NCBI RefSeq assembly: GCF_900110645.1
Contig: NZ_FOFB01000004.1
Span: 222,126-286,125 of the forward strand
Length of the DNA: 64,000 nt
From: Neolewinella agarilytica
GTDB taxonomy: Bacteria > Bacteroidota > Bacteroidia > Chitinophagales > Saprospiraceae
Direction of reading: 5' to 3'
Below the pieces are notes generated by a model. That model was not told the DNA's origin and did not search any database. It saw nothing but the letters and a program-made list of their open reading frames with translations. Positions within the stretch are counted from its first letter, which is position 1; every line of letters begins with the position of its first letter. The translations under genes and the position numbers were made by a program. This document shows, piece after piece, positions 18,432 through 26,848 of this stretch.

Positions 18432-19388
18432 CTAAAACATCCGCTTCCGCCGGAAATAGTAAATGACGGCAATGCTTAGCATTATGGAGAGCGCAATGAT
18501 GCCCAAAAAGGCCCAAATACCCTGGTTAGCCTGGAACGGAACCTGAACGTTCATGCCAAAGAAAGAGGCAATTACCATAGGCACCGTCAGAATGATGGTG
18601 ATAAGGGTAAGTCGCTGAATAGTAATGTTCAGATTGTTGGATATAATGGATCCATAAGCATCCATCGTACCGTTGAGGATATTCGTGTAAATGTTTGCCA
18701 TCTCAAGGGCCTGACCGTTATCGATGATGATGTCCTCAAAAAGATCGGCCTGTTGCTCATCGTGGCGAATGCCCAGAAAGTCAGTTCGTTTCATCTTCAT
18801 CTTCAGCAGTTCGTTACCGTTGAGTGCGTTGATAAAGTAAACCAGCGATTTTTCAATGCTGAGCAATTGCTTTAGCTCCCGGTTTCGGCTACTGTCATAG
18901 AGCTCCTGCTCAATCAGATTGCGTTTCACGTTGAGGCGCTTAAGGCAGGTGAGAAAGCGATAGACCGTATGCTCAAAGATGCGAAGTACGAAATCGGTTC
19001 TTCGGGCAGTGTTCACGTTCCGGATCTTGTTCTCCACGAAGAGCTTGAGCACGGGGTGCTGATCCCAGGAACAGATCGTAATCAGGTGGTCAGTGGTCAG
19101 GATAATCCCGATGGGGACGGTAATGTAAATACCCTCATTGTCGACTTCTGAACGAGATAGTACGGGGGTATTAACGACGATCAGCCGGGCATCCTCTTCG
19201 CGCTCATAGCGAGAGCGTTCGTCGGTGTCGAGTGGGTCCGTGAGGAAGTCAAGAGGCAAGCTATACTCTTCCGCAAAGGAAGATAGCTCGTCCGCCGCAA
19301 AGGGAGGAGAGAGCTTAATCCAGCAGCGTTCTTCCCGTTCGCCCACTTCTTCCAGACGACCATTGCGAGTGGCGTAGTAGCTGACCAT
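18432..19388 (-). CDS. corA: CorA-type Mg2+/divalent cation transporter
   Basis: A 318-residue inner membrane channel for Mg2+ (possibly Co2+/Ni2+). The cytoplasmic front two thirds is alpha/beta and then long-helical; two membrane helices close the protein, with the family signature GMN in FFGMNVQVPF and a basic tail RRKRMF. The start is set at ATG 19388, giving MVSYYATRNGRLEEV, because a good -7 box lies at 19414-19421, inside the longer frame that begins at 19451. Monocistronic by position. The gene is convergent with the adhesin operon. Confidence 0.9.
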   Translation of the reverse strand: MVSYYATRNGRLEEVGEREERCWIKLSPPFAADELSSFAEEYSLPLDFLTDPLDTDERSRYEREEDARLIVVNTPVLSRSEVDNEGIYITVPIGIILTTDHLITICSWDQHPVLKLFVENKIRNVNTARRTDFVLRIFEHTVYRFLTCLKRLNVKRNLIEQELYDSSRNRELKQLLSIEKSLVYFINALNGNELLKMKMKRTDFLGIRHDEQQADLFEDIIIDNGQALEMANIYTNILNGTMDAYGSIISNNLNITIQRLTLITIILTVPMVIASFFGMNVQVPFQANQGIWAFLGIIALSIMLSIAVIYYFRRKRMF

Positions 19389-19413
19389 GGAAAGATAATT
19401 TAGTGAACGGGGA

Positions 19414-19421
19414 CAAAGATA
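19414..19421 (-). promoter_or_regulatory. -7 box of corA
   Basis: On the minus strand the sequence is TATCTTTG, an exact TAnnTTTG match, 25 bp before ATG 19388. The expected -33 region is weak (TGTG at 20 bp). Its position argues for the shorter corA start. Confidence 0.5.
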
Positions 19422-19741
19422 GACGGGATGTTGGTTCACACCCGCTATCATAAGTTTAATCTTAGGATAAAAGTTCTCTGGAATGGATCTTTTGGCGTTT
19501 CATTTCTCTCGTGATCGATGATTTGAAGATTAAAGGGGCGCTACCGCAGGATGCAATGAATGGGTAAAGGCGCAATGAAACCCCGATAGGCAGCGACTCC
19601 GGAAGAAGTAACGGCCAAATATTCGCAGCCTTACAAGGCTCCGTCTAGGCGGTAAATTAGTTTCCGGATAATATTCAGCCCGTTTTCCGGATGCGAATAA
19701 GGATGGTATATTTAGGTATTCAGCTGATCTAAACTTAACTC
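19422..19741. other. Intergenic region between divergent corA and VOC genes
   Basis: 320 bp without a gene. It holds one copy of the dispersed motif (19537-19556) and, nearer the VOC gene, a TATATTTA at about 19,709 that is one base from the -7 consensus. Confidence 0.4.
19537..19556 (-). repeat. Dispersed motif, copy 2 (TTGCATCCTGCG type)
   Basis: On the minus strand it reads TTGCATCCTGCGGTAGCGCC. Intergenic, upstream of the VOC gene. Confidence 0.6.
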
Positions 19742-20116
19742 ATGACAGAATCTACAATTAACCCGGCCATGGCCACTCGCTGGATTGAGATCCCGGTGAG
19801 TGACTTTGATCGGGGGAAGCAATTTTACGAGCAAGTTTTCCAAACAGATATCGAAGTGATAGAGTTGGGGGATTTGCGCATGGGAACTTTCAAAGACAGT
19901 AGCGTTGCCATCTGCCATCATCCGCAATTTTACTTCCCGGCTAAGGAAGGCATGATCGTTTACTTCAAGGCAGCAGAAGACATGGAAGCCATGCAAAATC
20001 GAGTAGTCGCGGCCGGAGGAGAGATACTCATTCCCTGGAGAGTAATCAGCCCGGAGCAAGGCTCAATGGCATTGTTTCTGGATAGTGAAGGGAATCGGGT
20101 GGGGGTGAGGAGCTAA
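19742..20116 (+). CDS. VOC-superfamily (glyoxalase/dioxygenase fold) protein
   Basis: A 124-residue cytoplasmic protein with one VOC unit: the opening RWIEIPVSDFDRGKQFYEQV is the usual first strand and helix, and the end SMALFLDSEGNRVGV is the last strand with the position of the metal-binding Glu taken by the acidic DSEG region. Proteins of this size act as dimers and include glyoxalases, isomerases and antibiotic-binding proteins. The sequence does not tell which. It stands alone, 126 bp before the sulfatase gene. Confidence 0.8.
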   Translation: MTESTINPAMATRWIEIPVSDFDRGKQFYEQVFQTDIEVIELGDLRMGTFKDSSVAICHHPQFYFPAKEGMIVYFKAAEDMEAMQNRVVAAGGEILIPWRVISPEQGSMALFLDSEGNRVGVRS

Positions 20117-20242
20117 GAAGTCAAATAGTCAGGGGTATGCTAAATTTGTGGGGGAACCTCAGGGCGATTTGCAGCGGGTAGTTTTACCCTTTTCAGGTCA
20201 GGAATTAGCATCTTACACGATTATAATTTAACCCTTCCCGCT

Positions 20243-22042
20243 ATGCGACGTTTTCTTCCCTTGCTTTTATTAACCCTCCTTTGCACCTGCGACCGCGCCG
20301 GAAAAAGTCAGGGAATCAGGGAGCCAGATAATCAGGAGTTTGGAGAGTCGGAGAGCCGGGAAGAACTACCTAATGTTCTCTTTATTCTGACGGATGACCA
20401 GGGCTACGGAGATCTGTCGATGATGGGCAACGACAGCATTGAGACGCCGCATATGGATGCGCTGCTGCAATCGGGCGCTTTCTTTGACCGCTTTTACGTC
20501 AGCCCGGTATGCGCGCCCACCCGCGCCAGCTTCCTGAGTGGGCTCTATGCCCCACGCACGGGAGCGGTCTTCGTAACCCGCCGACGGGAGACGATGGACG
20601 ACGGCATCCTCACGCTGCCCGAATACCTGAGGCACGCAGGCTACCGAACCGGCCTGTTCGGTAAATGGCATAATGGGGCGACTTTTCCTTACCACCCCGG
20701 CGGGCAGGGCTTCGAAGAATTTCTGGGCTTCACACTGGGGCATTTCAACGATTACTTCGAGGGAGAACTGGTAAATGAGCGCGACGAAGTGGTGCCCTTT
20801 AGCGGGGATTTGACGGAGATTCTGACGGATACCGCCAGCCACTTCATGCAGCAGGAATCCTCCCAGCCCTTCTTTTGCATGCTGACCTATCAGGCGCCGC
20901 ATACTCCCGTTCAGGTGAGTGATAAGCACTGGGATCGGGTGAGCCAGCGAGGACTGACGCCTTACAATACCGGTATCTACGCGATGATTGAATCCATCGA
21001 TGAGCAGATTGGACGGCTACTGGAGGAGCTGGAACAAGCTGGTAAGCTGGAGAATACCCTCATCGTTTTTGCTACGGACAATGGCCCGAACGGAGACCGG
21101 TATCGGGCAGGGCTGAAGGGGACGAAGGGGCAGGTGGATGAAGGCGGTGTACGGGTGCCTTTCGGAATCAGGTTCCCCGGAAACCACCCGGCGAACGGGC
21201 GGAAGATCAGCACTCCCGCGGCTCACATTGATTTGGTGCCGACGCTCCTGGAACTGGTGGATTTGCCGGTTCCGGAGGAGCTGGACGGGCAGAGCCTTTT
21301 GCCGCTGCTTCTACCTGAACACCCGGACACATTTACCCAGGAGCGATTTATCTATGCTTTCAAGCAGGGCTATGACTTTACGCCCTACCCGGGAAGTATG
21401 CGAGATCAGAATTTCCTATACGTACTGCGTGGTCCTAACGAACATGAATTGTATCAATTGGATAAGGATCCGGGACAGCGTACGGATATTATGCAAACTA
21501 AGCAGGACTGGCTCAAAGGGTTGCGATCGCGTGGTAGAGACATGGCAGAGGCATATGCGACTTTCGCCGCTACCGTTGCCCGCCCGGACCTGGTCGCTCC
21601 GCCCATCGATCTGGATGCGGCCCCCGGCCCGATCCGATTGCTGGCGCACGAAGGGGAACCCCGGGGAAAGACACACTTTATGGACAAATACGGCTGGGCT
21701 AACGATTTTTTCGTTGACTTAGGATCGGAGGGAGCGTACTGGCCGGTAGAAACGGATGAAGCGCGTAGCTACCGGGTGAAAGTTCGCTACCATTTGGAGG
21801 GCAATAGGGCGCGGACGCTGGTGCTGAGAACGGATAAGGGCAATGAAGTCTCGGTGGCGCTGCCTCCGGCGCGCACAACACTCATTCCCGTTGCCGACCG
21901 GGTGAAGCGCAAAGAAGTGTACCCCCGCCGTTGGGCGGAGGTAGAAGTCGCCGGTCTGTCCGTTAGCCCGGGAAGCAGGGAGCTCAGCATCGCCAGCCCC
22001 GGAGGGGAGGGCTTGTGGGTGAAAGAAATTACGCTGGAGTAG
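20243..22042 (+). CDS. Sulfatase (S1 family) lipoprotein
   Basis: A 599-residue type I sulfatase that removes sulfate esters, probably from marine polysaccharides. A lipoprotein signal lies at residues 1-16 (LLLLTLLCTC, acylated Cys 14 or 16). The N-terminal active site shows VLFILTDDQGYGDLS with metal-binding Asp51-Asp52, and C90 in SPVCAPTRASFLSG is the CxPxR cysteine that must be changed to formylglycine by a maturation enzyme elsewhere in the genome. A C-terminal beta domain of about 130 residues (from FVDLGSEGAY) is not part of the usual fold. Residues about 17-40 (QGIREPDNQEFGESESREEL) look repeat-derived, and the dispersed motif overlaps codons 13-19. No other polysaccharide gene lies next to it. 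Confidence 0.9.
   Translation: MRRFLPLLLLTLLCTCDRAGKSQGIREPDNQEFGESESREELPNVLFILTDDQGYGDLSMMGNDSIETPHMDALLQSGAFFDRFYVSPVCAPTRASFLSGLYAPRTGAVFVTRRRETMDDGILTLPEYLRHAGYRTGLFGKWHNGATFPYHPGGQGFEEFLGFTLGHFNDYFEGELVNERDEVVPFSGDLTEILTDTASHFMQQESSQPFFCMLTYQAPHTPVQVSDKHWDRVSQRGLTPYNTGIYAMIESIDEQIGRLLEELEQAGKLENTLIVFATDNGPNGDRYRAGLKGTKGQVDEGGVRVPFGIRFPGNHPANGRKISTPAAHIDLVPTLLELVDLPVPEELDGQSLLPLLLPEHPDTFTQERFIYAFKQGYDFTPYPGSMRDQNFLYVLRGPNEHELYQLDKDPGQRTDIMQTKQDWLKGLRSRGRDMAEAYATFAATVARPDLVAPPIDLDAAPGPIRLLAHEGEPRGKTHFMDKYGWANDFFVDLGSEGAYWPVETDEARSYRVKVRYHLEGNRARTLVLRTDKGNEVSVALPPARTTLIPVADRVKRKEVYPRRWAEVEVAGLSVSPGSRELSIASPGGEGLWVKEITLE
20281..20299 (+). repeat. Dispersed motif, copy 3, inside the sulfatase signal region
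   Basis: TTGCACCTGCGACCGCGCC, in frame within the codons for the lipobox and the residues just after it. Confidence 0.6.
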
Positions 22043-22074
22043 ATGCCCGCCTCCAAACAGCAGAGTGCCCCCCA

Positions 22075-22111
22075 ATAAAAACGCCCGCTCCGATTCATTC
22101 GGAACGAGCGC
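22075..22111 (-). terminator. Bidirectional terminator between the convergent sulfatase and ATP-grasp genes
   Basis: The segment 22081-22093 pairs with 22099-22111 over 13 positions (two or three of them G-U as RNA on the minus strand) around a 5-nt loop. A-rich sequence on the plus-strand left side gives a T run to minus-strand transcripts; a T-rich tail follows on the plus strand too. Confidence 0.7.
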
Positions 22112-22138
22112 TTTCTCTTTGTATGATCGATTCAAATA

Positions 22139-23101
22139 TTAGCGGTTGGAGTCATAGGTGCCAGCCACCGACTGTTGCACAAACTTGCCCCAGGTGAGAT
22201 TGCTTTTGCCGGGTTCCTGTGCCTGCGCGCGTTCGATGGCGTATTTGGCGGCGTGCTCGATAACCCAGTTGAAGTTTTCTTCTCCGACACTGAACTTGTC
22301 AGCGTCAGGGGCGGGATTGCAGAAGTCGATGGCGTAGGGAATGCCGTCGCGGACGGCAAACTCAACGGTGTTGAAGTCGTAGCCCAGCCACTCGTTAATT
22401 TTGATGACATAATCGTGCATCGTCTGCATCAGCTCATCGCTTACTTCGTGGTGACAGTTGTAGCGATCGAGGAATTCGTTGCGGGGCTCATAGTGCATGA
22501 TTTTTACGTACTTGCGGCCAATGCAGTAGCAACGGAAGTAACTGGTAAAACTGATGTTTTCCTGTAACATCATCACGAGCTGGCCCGTCTCGGCGTGCGC
22601 CTTCCAGAGGTCTTCTGGGGAGTTGAGTTTGTATACTGATTTCCAGCCGCCGCCATCGTGGGGCTTCGTCCAGGCAGGCCAACCAATGTAGTTAAAGATA
22701 CTCTGCCAGTCCAGGGGATGAGCAAGATTCGTGAAAGATTCATCTGATGTGTCATCCGGCTTTTCAAAACTGGGTAGTAACACTGTCTTAGGGACGGGGA
22801 CATCCAGGGCTCCGACACTCAGGACGTTATTGAAGAACTTCTCATCAGCGCTCCACCAGAAGGGGTTATTGATAACGGCCGTACCCGTAGCCGCAGCGTT
22901 TTTCAGCATAGCGCGGTAGAAGGGGACATCCTGACTGATCCGGTCGATGATGACAGCGTAGCCCGGATTAAGCCCCTGGCCGCACTTGTCGATTTTAACG
23001 GGCTCGGCCATGATGCCATCTACGTTCATATCATTGATACGCTGGATAACTGCCGGCGGAAAGGATCGCTCGCGGCCGTAAAGGATGCCAATTTTCTTCA
23101 T
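22139..23101 (-). CDS. ATP-grasp domain protein of unknown substrate
   Basis: A 320-residue cytoplasmic protein. The front (KKIGILYGRERSFPPAVIQR) resembles the pre-ATP-grasp domain of RimK/glutathione-synthetase-like ligases. The middle has WTKPHDGGGWKSVYKL, a plausible ATP-grasp glycine-rich loop, and the end has FNTVEFAVRDGIPYAIDFCN, whose acidic and Asn residues fit the Mg-ATP site (E ... DFxN). Enzymes of this fold join a carboxylate to an amine or thiol using ATP. I do not recognise the substrate. The gene stands alone between converging and same-strand neighbours. Confidence 0.7.
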   Translation of the reverse strand: MKKIGILYGRERSFPPAVIQRINDMNVDGIMAEPVKIDKCGQGLNPGYAVIIDRISQDVPFYRAMLKNAAATGTAVINNPFWWSADEKFFNNVLSVGALDVPVPKTVLLPSFEKPDDTSDESFTNLAHPLDWQSIFNYIGWPAWTKPHDGGGWKSVYKLNSPEDLWKAHAETGQLVMMLQENISFTSYFRCYCIGRKYVKIMHYEPRNEFLDRYNCHHEVSDELMQTMHDYVIKINEWLGYDFNTVEFAVRDGIPYAIDFCNPAPDADKFSVGEENFNWVIEHAAKYAIERAQAQEPGKSNLTWGKFVQQSVAGTYDSNR

Positions 23102-23260
23102 GTCTGAGGGTGGTTTCTGTTGATAAGTGTCAATAATAGGGAAATGTTCTTACATGTTGGCATTATGGGAGGGGAATGGTGAGTTTTTCTAGGAGCGGAA
23201 GAAATACCGGGGCTTTCAGGCGTTTGGGTAAATGACGGGCAGACCTTTCAGGACCGCAGT

Positions 23261-25711
23261 TTAGAAATCTTCCCCGCCGCCACCGCCGCCGCCACTCTGA
23301 CGATTACTACGCTGCGGCTTCAGTTTTTGCAGGCTGTACTGGAAGCCGACATATACAATCCGACTCTCCCGTTGGAATTCACTACGGGTAGTCAGGTTGG
23401 TGAGCTCCGTATCAAAACGGTACCGCCGCGTATTGAACAAGTCAGTAGCGCGGAGGGTGAGGGCCCCTTTGCCGTCCAGGATTTCTTTGCGGAAACCAAG
23501 ATCAACACTCTGGATGGTGCCGATGCGGCCCTGTGGGCGCACGCCCGGGCTTCGGTAGAAATAAGTGAACTGTGCCTGCACGTTCCAAGGCAGCTGGTAG
23601 CTACCCTGAAGGTTGCCGCTGAAGAGGTAACCATTGGCCTCAATGTTCTCGTTGTCGGCATTGCCAATCACTTCACTGCGATAGCCGTTGGCACTGGCCG
23701 TAAGTTCGAAATTTTTACCCGCCCGGTAGGTAGTGATCAGCTCAATACCGTAGTTGCGGCCACGATCGAGATTAGCCCGTGTACTCAGGGTAACACCGCC
23801 GGGCTGGCTTTCACTGATGCGGCTGATCAGGTTGTTGAGTTGCCGGAAGTAGCCGCCAACCGTGATGGTTCCGCTTCCATAACGTTGCTGAAGGTTCAGC
23901 TCAAAACTATTGATGGTTTCCGGAAGGAGGAAAGGGTTGCCACTACGGAGATTGAAGGGGTCGCCACGATCTACAAAAGGGTTGAGCGCCCCGGCACGTG
24001 GGCGGTTAATGCGACGACTATAGCTCGCTTGCACGGTTGTATTGTCGTCGAATTCATAGCCTGCGAACACACTGGGATATACCTTGAAATAGTCGTTATT
24101 GAATACCTCAAGATTGGGTTCCAGCAGGGTACTGGTAGCAAAAACCTGCTCAATACGCAGGCCGGCACTAAAGGTGATTTTATCAATCTGGCCGCCAAAG
24201 GTGCCGTAGATGGCGTGAACGTCTTCTTTATAGTTGAAGAGGTTGCTAAGACTATCGATTTTCATCAGACTGCCGGTGGCCGCATCCTCAAAGGCTGCAT
24301 CAGTAGTCATGTCGAGAAGAGTACTGCGCCACCCGGCCTCAAATTTGTAATCCCCGATCTGTTGCTCGTAGTCTGCCTGGGCCAGCCATTGCTTCCGGTC
24401 CTCCAGGGTAGGGGCCCGCTGAAGCACATTGGCCAACAGGGCACCAGCGCCGTCGGTAATGGTTTCGTCGTAGTTTTCGGTTTCCGATTCGTCGTTTTGG
24501 CTAAACTGCAGGGCGGCGGAGAACTTACGCCCTTCTTTGGCAAAGGTGGTGGAGTAATCGGCTTTGATCTCGTAGTCAGTTTCTTCGCTGGGCTCTGTCT
24601 CCATCCGGAAACTGCTGCGGTCAAGTACCCCTTCACTGTTGAAAAAGTCCGTTACGCGGTCATTATTGCTTTGCCCGTTTTCCAACTGGTAGTTCCCCTG
24701 AATACCGATAGTACCGCGTTTGCTGATAGCGTATTCTGTTCCCAGCTTAAACATCTGAGACTCCCGCACGCGGTCTCCGTCGAAGGTGAAGAAGCGACTA
24801 AAGCTACTGTCCGCAATCACGCCCGTTTGATCCCGGAACCCCTGGAAGAAGCGCTCGTCGTAGCGGCCGCTAATACCGGCAAAGGAGTTGAATTTACCTT
24901 TTTTCCAGTTAAGGTCAAGGCTGCCGTCAAATTTATTATTGGTTCCGGCATTAAGGTTTATACTGGCGTTGAAGCCATCTTCCCGCTTGTTTTTTAGTAC
25001 AATGTTGATCAGGCCGGCGGTGCCTTCCGGATCGAAAGCCGCACCGGGGTTAGTGATGATCTCGATGCGCTCAATGTTAGTGGCGGAAAGGGATTTCAGA
25101 TAAGTAGCCGGGTCGCTACCGACCAGTCCGCTCGGACGACCATTGATCAGGAAACGGACATTCCCGCTGCCCCGCAGGGAGATGTTGCCCTCCAGGTCGA
25201 CACTTACGCTGGGAAGTTGCCGGAGCAGGTCTTCAGCGGATCCACCGGCGGCAGCAACACTTTTTTCTACGTTGAATACTTTACGGTCGAGACCCAGTTC
25301 CATCACGGCGCGGTCGGCCGTTACCACAACTTCTTCCAGGTCCTGTCCACCCGTACCCAGCACGACATCCCCCAGTGCAAAGAAGCGCTCTGATTCGTTG
25401 AGCTCTACTTCCAGGTTCTCTGTAGAGTAGCCAATGAAGCTGGCTTCAACCCGGTAATCTCCAAGTGGCAGGTTGTCGAAGTTGAAGGAGCCGTCCAGTT
25501 CCGTGGTAGTGCCGGTGATAAGACTATCGGTAATGGTGTAAACGACTACGTTGGCAAAGCCAAGAGGCTCTTTGGTTGTGCCGTCAATGAGCTTTCCACT
25601 CAGTCCTCCACCTCCGGGTGCGGAGGGAGGGCTGTCTTGAGCTTGTAAATTTGGAAAGAGTACAGAAAATAAACAGAGGGCCAAAAGGATAAGGCGCAAA
25701 CGCGGGTGCAT
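23261..25711 (-). CDS. TonB-dependent receptor, outer membrane beta-barrel type with N-terminal carboxypeptidase-like domain
   Basis: About 816 residues. ATG 25711 starts a good signal peptide (MHPRLRLILLALCLFSVLFP); the frame runs six codons further up. After the signal comes a CarboxypepD_reg-like domain (SGKLIDGTTKEPLGFANVVV), a plug (VVVTADRAVMELGLDRKVFN) and a barrel ending SRIVYVGFQYSLQKLKPQ. It matches the family lacking a SusD partner, and no SusD lies nearby. The very C-terminus is a Gly run (SGGGGGGGEDF) rather than the usual aromatic last strand, so a flexible tail follows the barrel. The substrate is unknown. Confidence 0.88.
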   Translation of the reverse strand: MHPRLRLILLALCLFSVLFPNLQAQDSPPSAPGGGGLSGKLIDGTTKEPLGFANVVVYTITDSLITGTTTELDGSFNFDNLPLGDYRVEASFIGYSTENLEVELNESERFFALGDVVLGTGGQDLEEVVVTADRAVMELGLDRKVFNVEKSVAAAGGSAEDLLRQLPSVSVDLEGNISLRGSGNVRFLINGRPSGLVGSDPATYLKSLSATNIERIEIITNPGAAFDPEGTAGLINIVLKNKREDGFNASINLNAGTNNKFDGSLDLNWKKGKFNSFAGISGRYDERFFQGFRDQTGVIADSSFSRFFTFDGDRVRESQMFKLGTEYAISKRGTIGIQGNYQLENGQSNNDRVTDFFNSEGVLDRSSFRMETEPSEETDYEIKADYSTTFAKEGRKFSAALQFSQNDESETENYDETITDGAGALLANVLQRAPTLEDRKQWLAQADYEQQIGDYKFEAGWRSTLLDMTTDAAFEDAATGSLMKIDSLSNLFNYKEDVHAIYGTFGGQIDKITFSAGLRIEQVFATSTLLEPNLEVFNNDYFKVYPSVFAGYEFDDNTTVQASYSRRINRPRAGALNPFVDRGDPFNLRSGNPFLLPETINSFELNLQQRYGSGTITVGGYFRQLNNLISRISESQPGGVTLSTRANLDRGRNYGIELITTYRAGKNFELTASANGYRSEVIGNADNENIEANGYLFSGNLQGSYQLPWNVQAQFTYFYRSPGVRPQGRIGTIQSVDLGFRKEILDGKGALTLRATDLFNTRRYRFDTELTNLTTRSEFQRESRIVYVGFQYSLQKLKPQRSNRQSGGGGGGGEDF

Positions 25712-25858
25712 GGTCGAGGTATTAAGCAAGGGAAGCTATTTGGTTACTGGGTGATATTCCTGCAACCCGACTACGGCGAAGGTTGTTTTGCCGCCACATT
25801 ACGTTAACAAGCTATTGGGAAACCATTGGGCAGACTTCAATACTACTATCTTGGGGCC

Positions 25859-26686
25859 ATGATCAAGTTGCCTTTAATCGCCCCGTTAATTTGCTTCCTG
25901 CTGTTCTTTGGCTGCCAACCAAAAGAGGTTGTTCCTGAGACGATTACCATGACTAAAGGAGACATTGTCTTATCTGTAGAGCCCGCATCGGGAGGGCGGA
26001 TCAGCAGCCTCACTTTCCGCGGGCGGGAGGTGCTGAAAACCAGTCGCGACAGCCTTGGCTTACAGTGGGGGAGCACTGCCTGGACCAGCCCGCAGTCAGA
26101 CTGGAGCTGGCCCCCCATTGCTACTTTTGACAGCGAGCCCTTCACCGTCACCGAATTGCGGGAAGGTGTTATCCTGCTGGAAAGTAAAAGAGACCCCGAT
26201 ACTTATCTGCGTATGCGTAAGCGGATTTCCCTTGGTGAAAAATCAGATATCGGCATCACTTACTGGGTAACCAACGAAGGGCCTTCTTCCACAAAGGTTG
26301 CCCTGTGGGAAAATACCCGAATCCCCTACGGAGGCTATCTGTCTTTCCGGGCAGACTCTCTCCGCGGCAGCTTGGACTCGCTTCCGACAGAACTTGTTGA
26401 TTCCACCTATCGTATCTACCTGGACGAACGGCATACCCAGCCGCAAAAGGTCTTTACTGACCTGAAAGCGGTACCCGTAAACTACCACCACAAAGGCCTC
26501 GTACTGCGAAAGTATACGAGCGTGAAAGAGTTGTATCGTACGGCGCCAGGACAGGCGCCATTGGAAATTTATCTCGACCCACCGGCAGGTTTCGCCGAAT
26601 TTGAATTGCAAGGTGACTACCTCCTGCTGCCACCAGGCGAAAGCGCTAACTTGCGGGTACGGTGGGAAGTGTTTCCTGAGCTGTAA
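25859..26686 (+). CDS. DUF4380-like lipoprotein
   Basis: A 275-residue predicted lipoprotein; ATG 25859 begins MIKLPLIAPLICFLLFFGCQ with the lipobox LFFGC. The mature part opens with IVLSVEPASGGRISSLTFRG, which resembles the start of DUF4380 beta-sandwich proteins related to the galactose-mutarotase fold. Strands continue to the end (LLLPPGESANLRVRWEV). Function unknown; members are often found near sugar metabolism genes. It is divergent from the TonB receptor gene and 162 bp ahead of the permease gene. Confidence 0.6.
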   Translation: MIKLPLIAPLICFLLFFGCQPKEVVPETITMTKGDIVLSVEPASGGRISSLTFRGREVLKTSRDSLGLQWGSTAWTSPQSDWSWPPIATFDSEPFTVTELREGVILLESKRDPDTYLRMRKRISLGEKSDIGITYWVTNEGPSSTKVALWENTRIPYGGYLSFRADSLRGSLDSLPTELVDSTYRIYLDERHTQPQKVFTDLKAVPVNYHHKGLVLRKYTSVKELYRTAPGQAPLEIYLDPPAGFAEFELQGDYLLLPPGESANLRVRWEVFPEL

Positions 26687-26848
26687 GCGAAAGTAGCGGG
26701 GCGGCCAAAGGAACAGCCCCTGAGTGACGTTTATTGAAAAATGAGCGGCAGCTTAGCGCAGTAACCTCTTCGGGGTAGCTTAAAGTTACACTTAAGCGCT
26801 TTTACCTAGCTTTAGCCATCATGGGGGTTAATGACTAACTTAAAGGCG

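Noticed and set aside
23327..24997. Plus-strand frame of 556 codons opposite the TonB receptor gene
   Set aside because: It is an antisense shadow of a gene with clear domains; its composition is unlike a real protein and no signal or motif was found.
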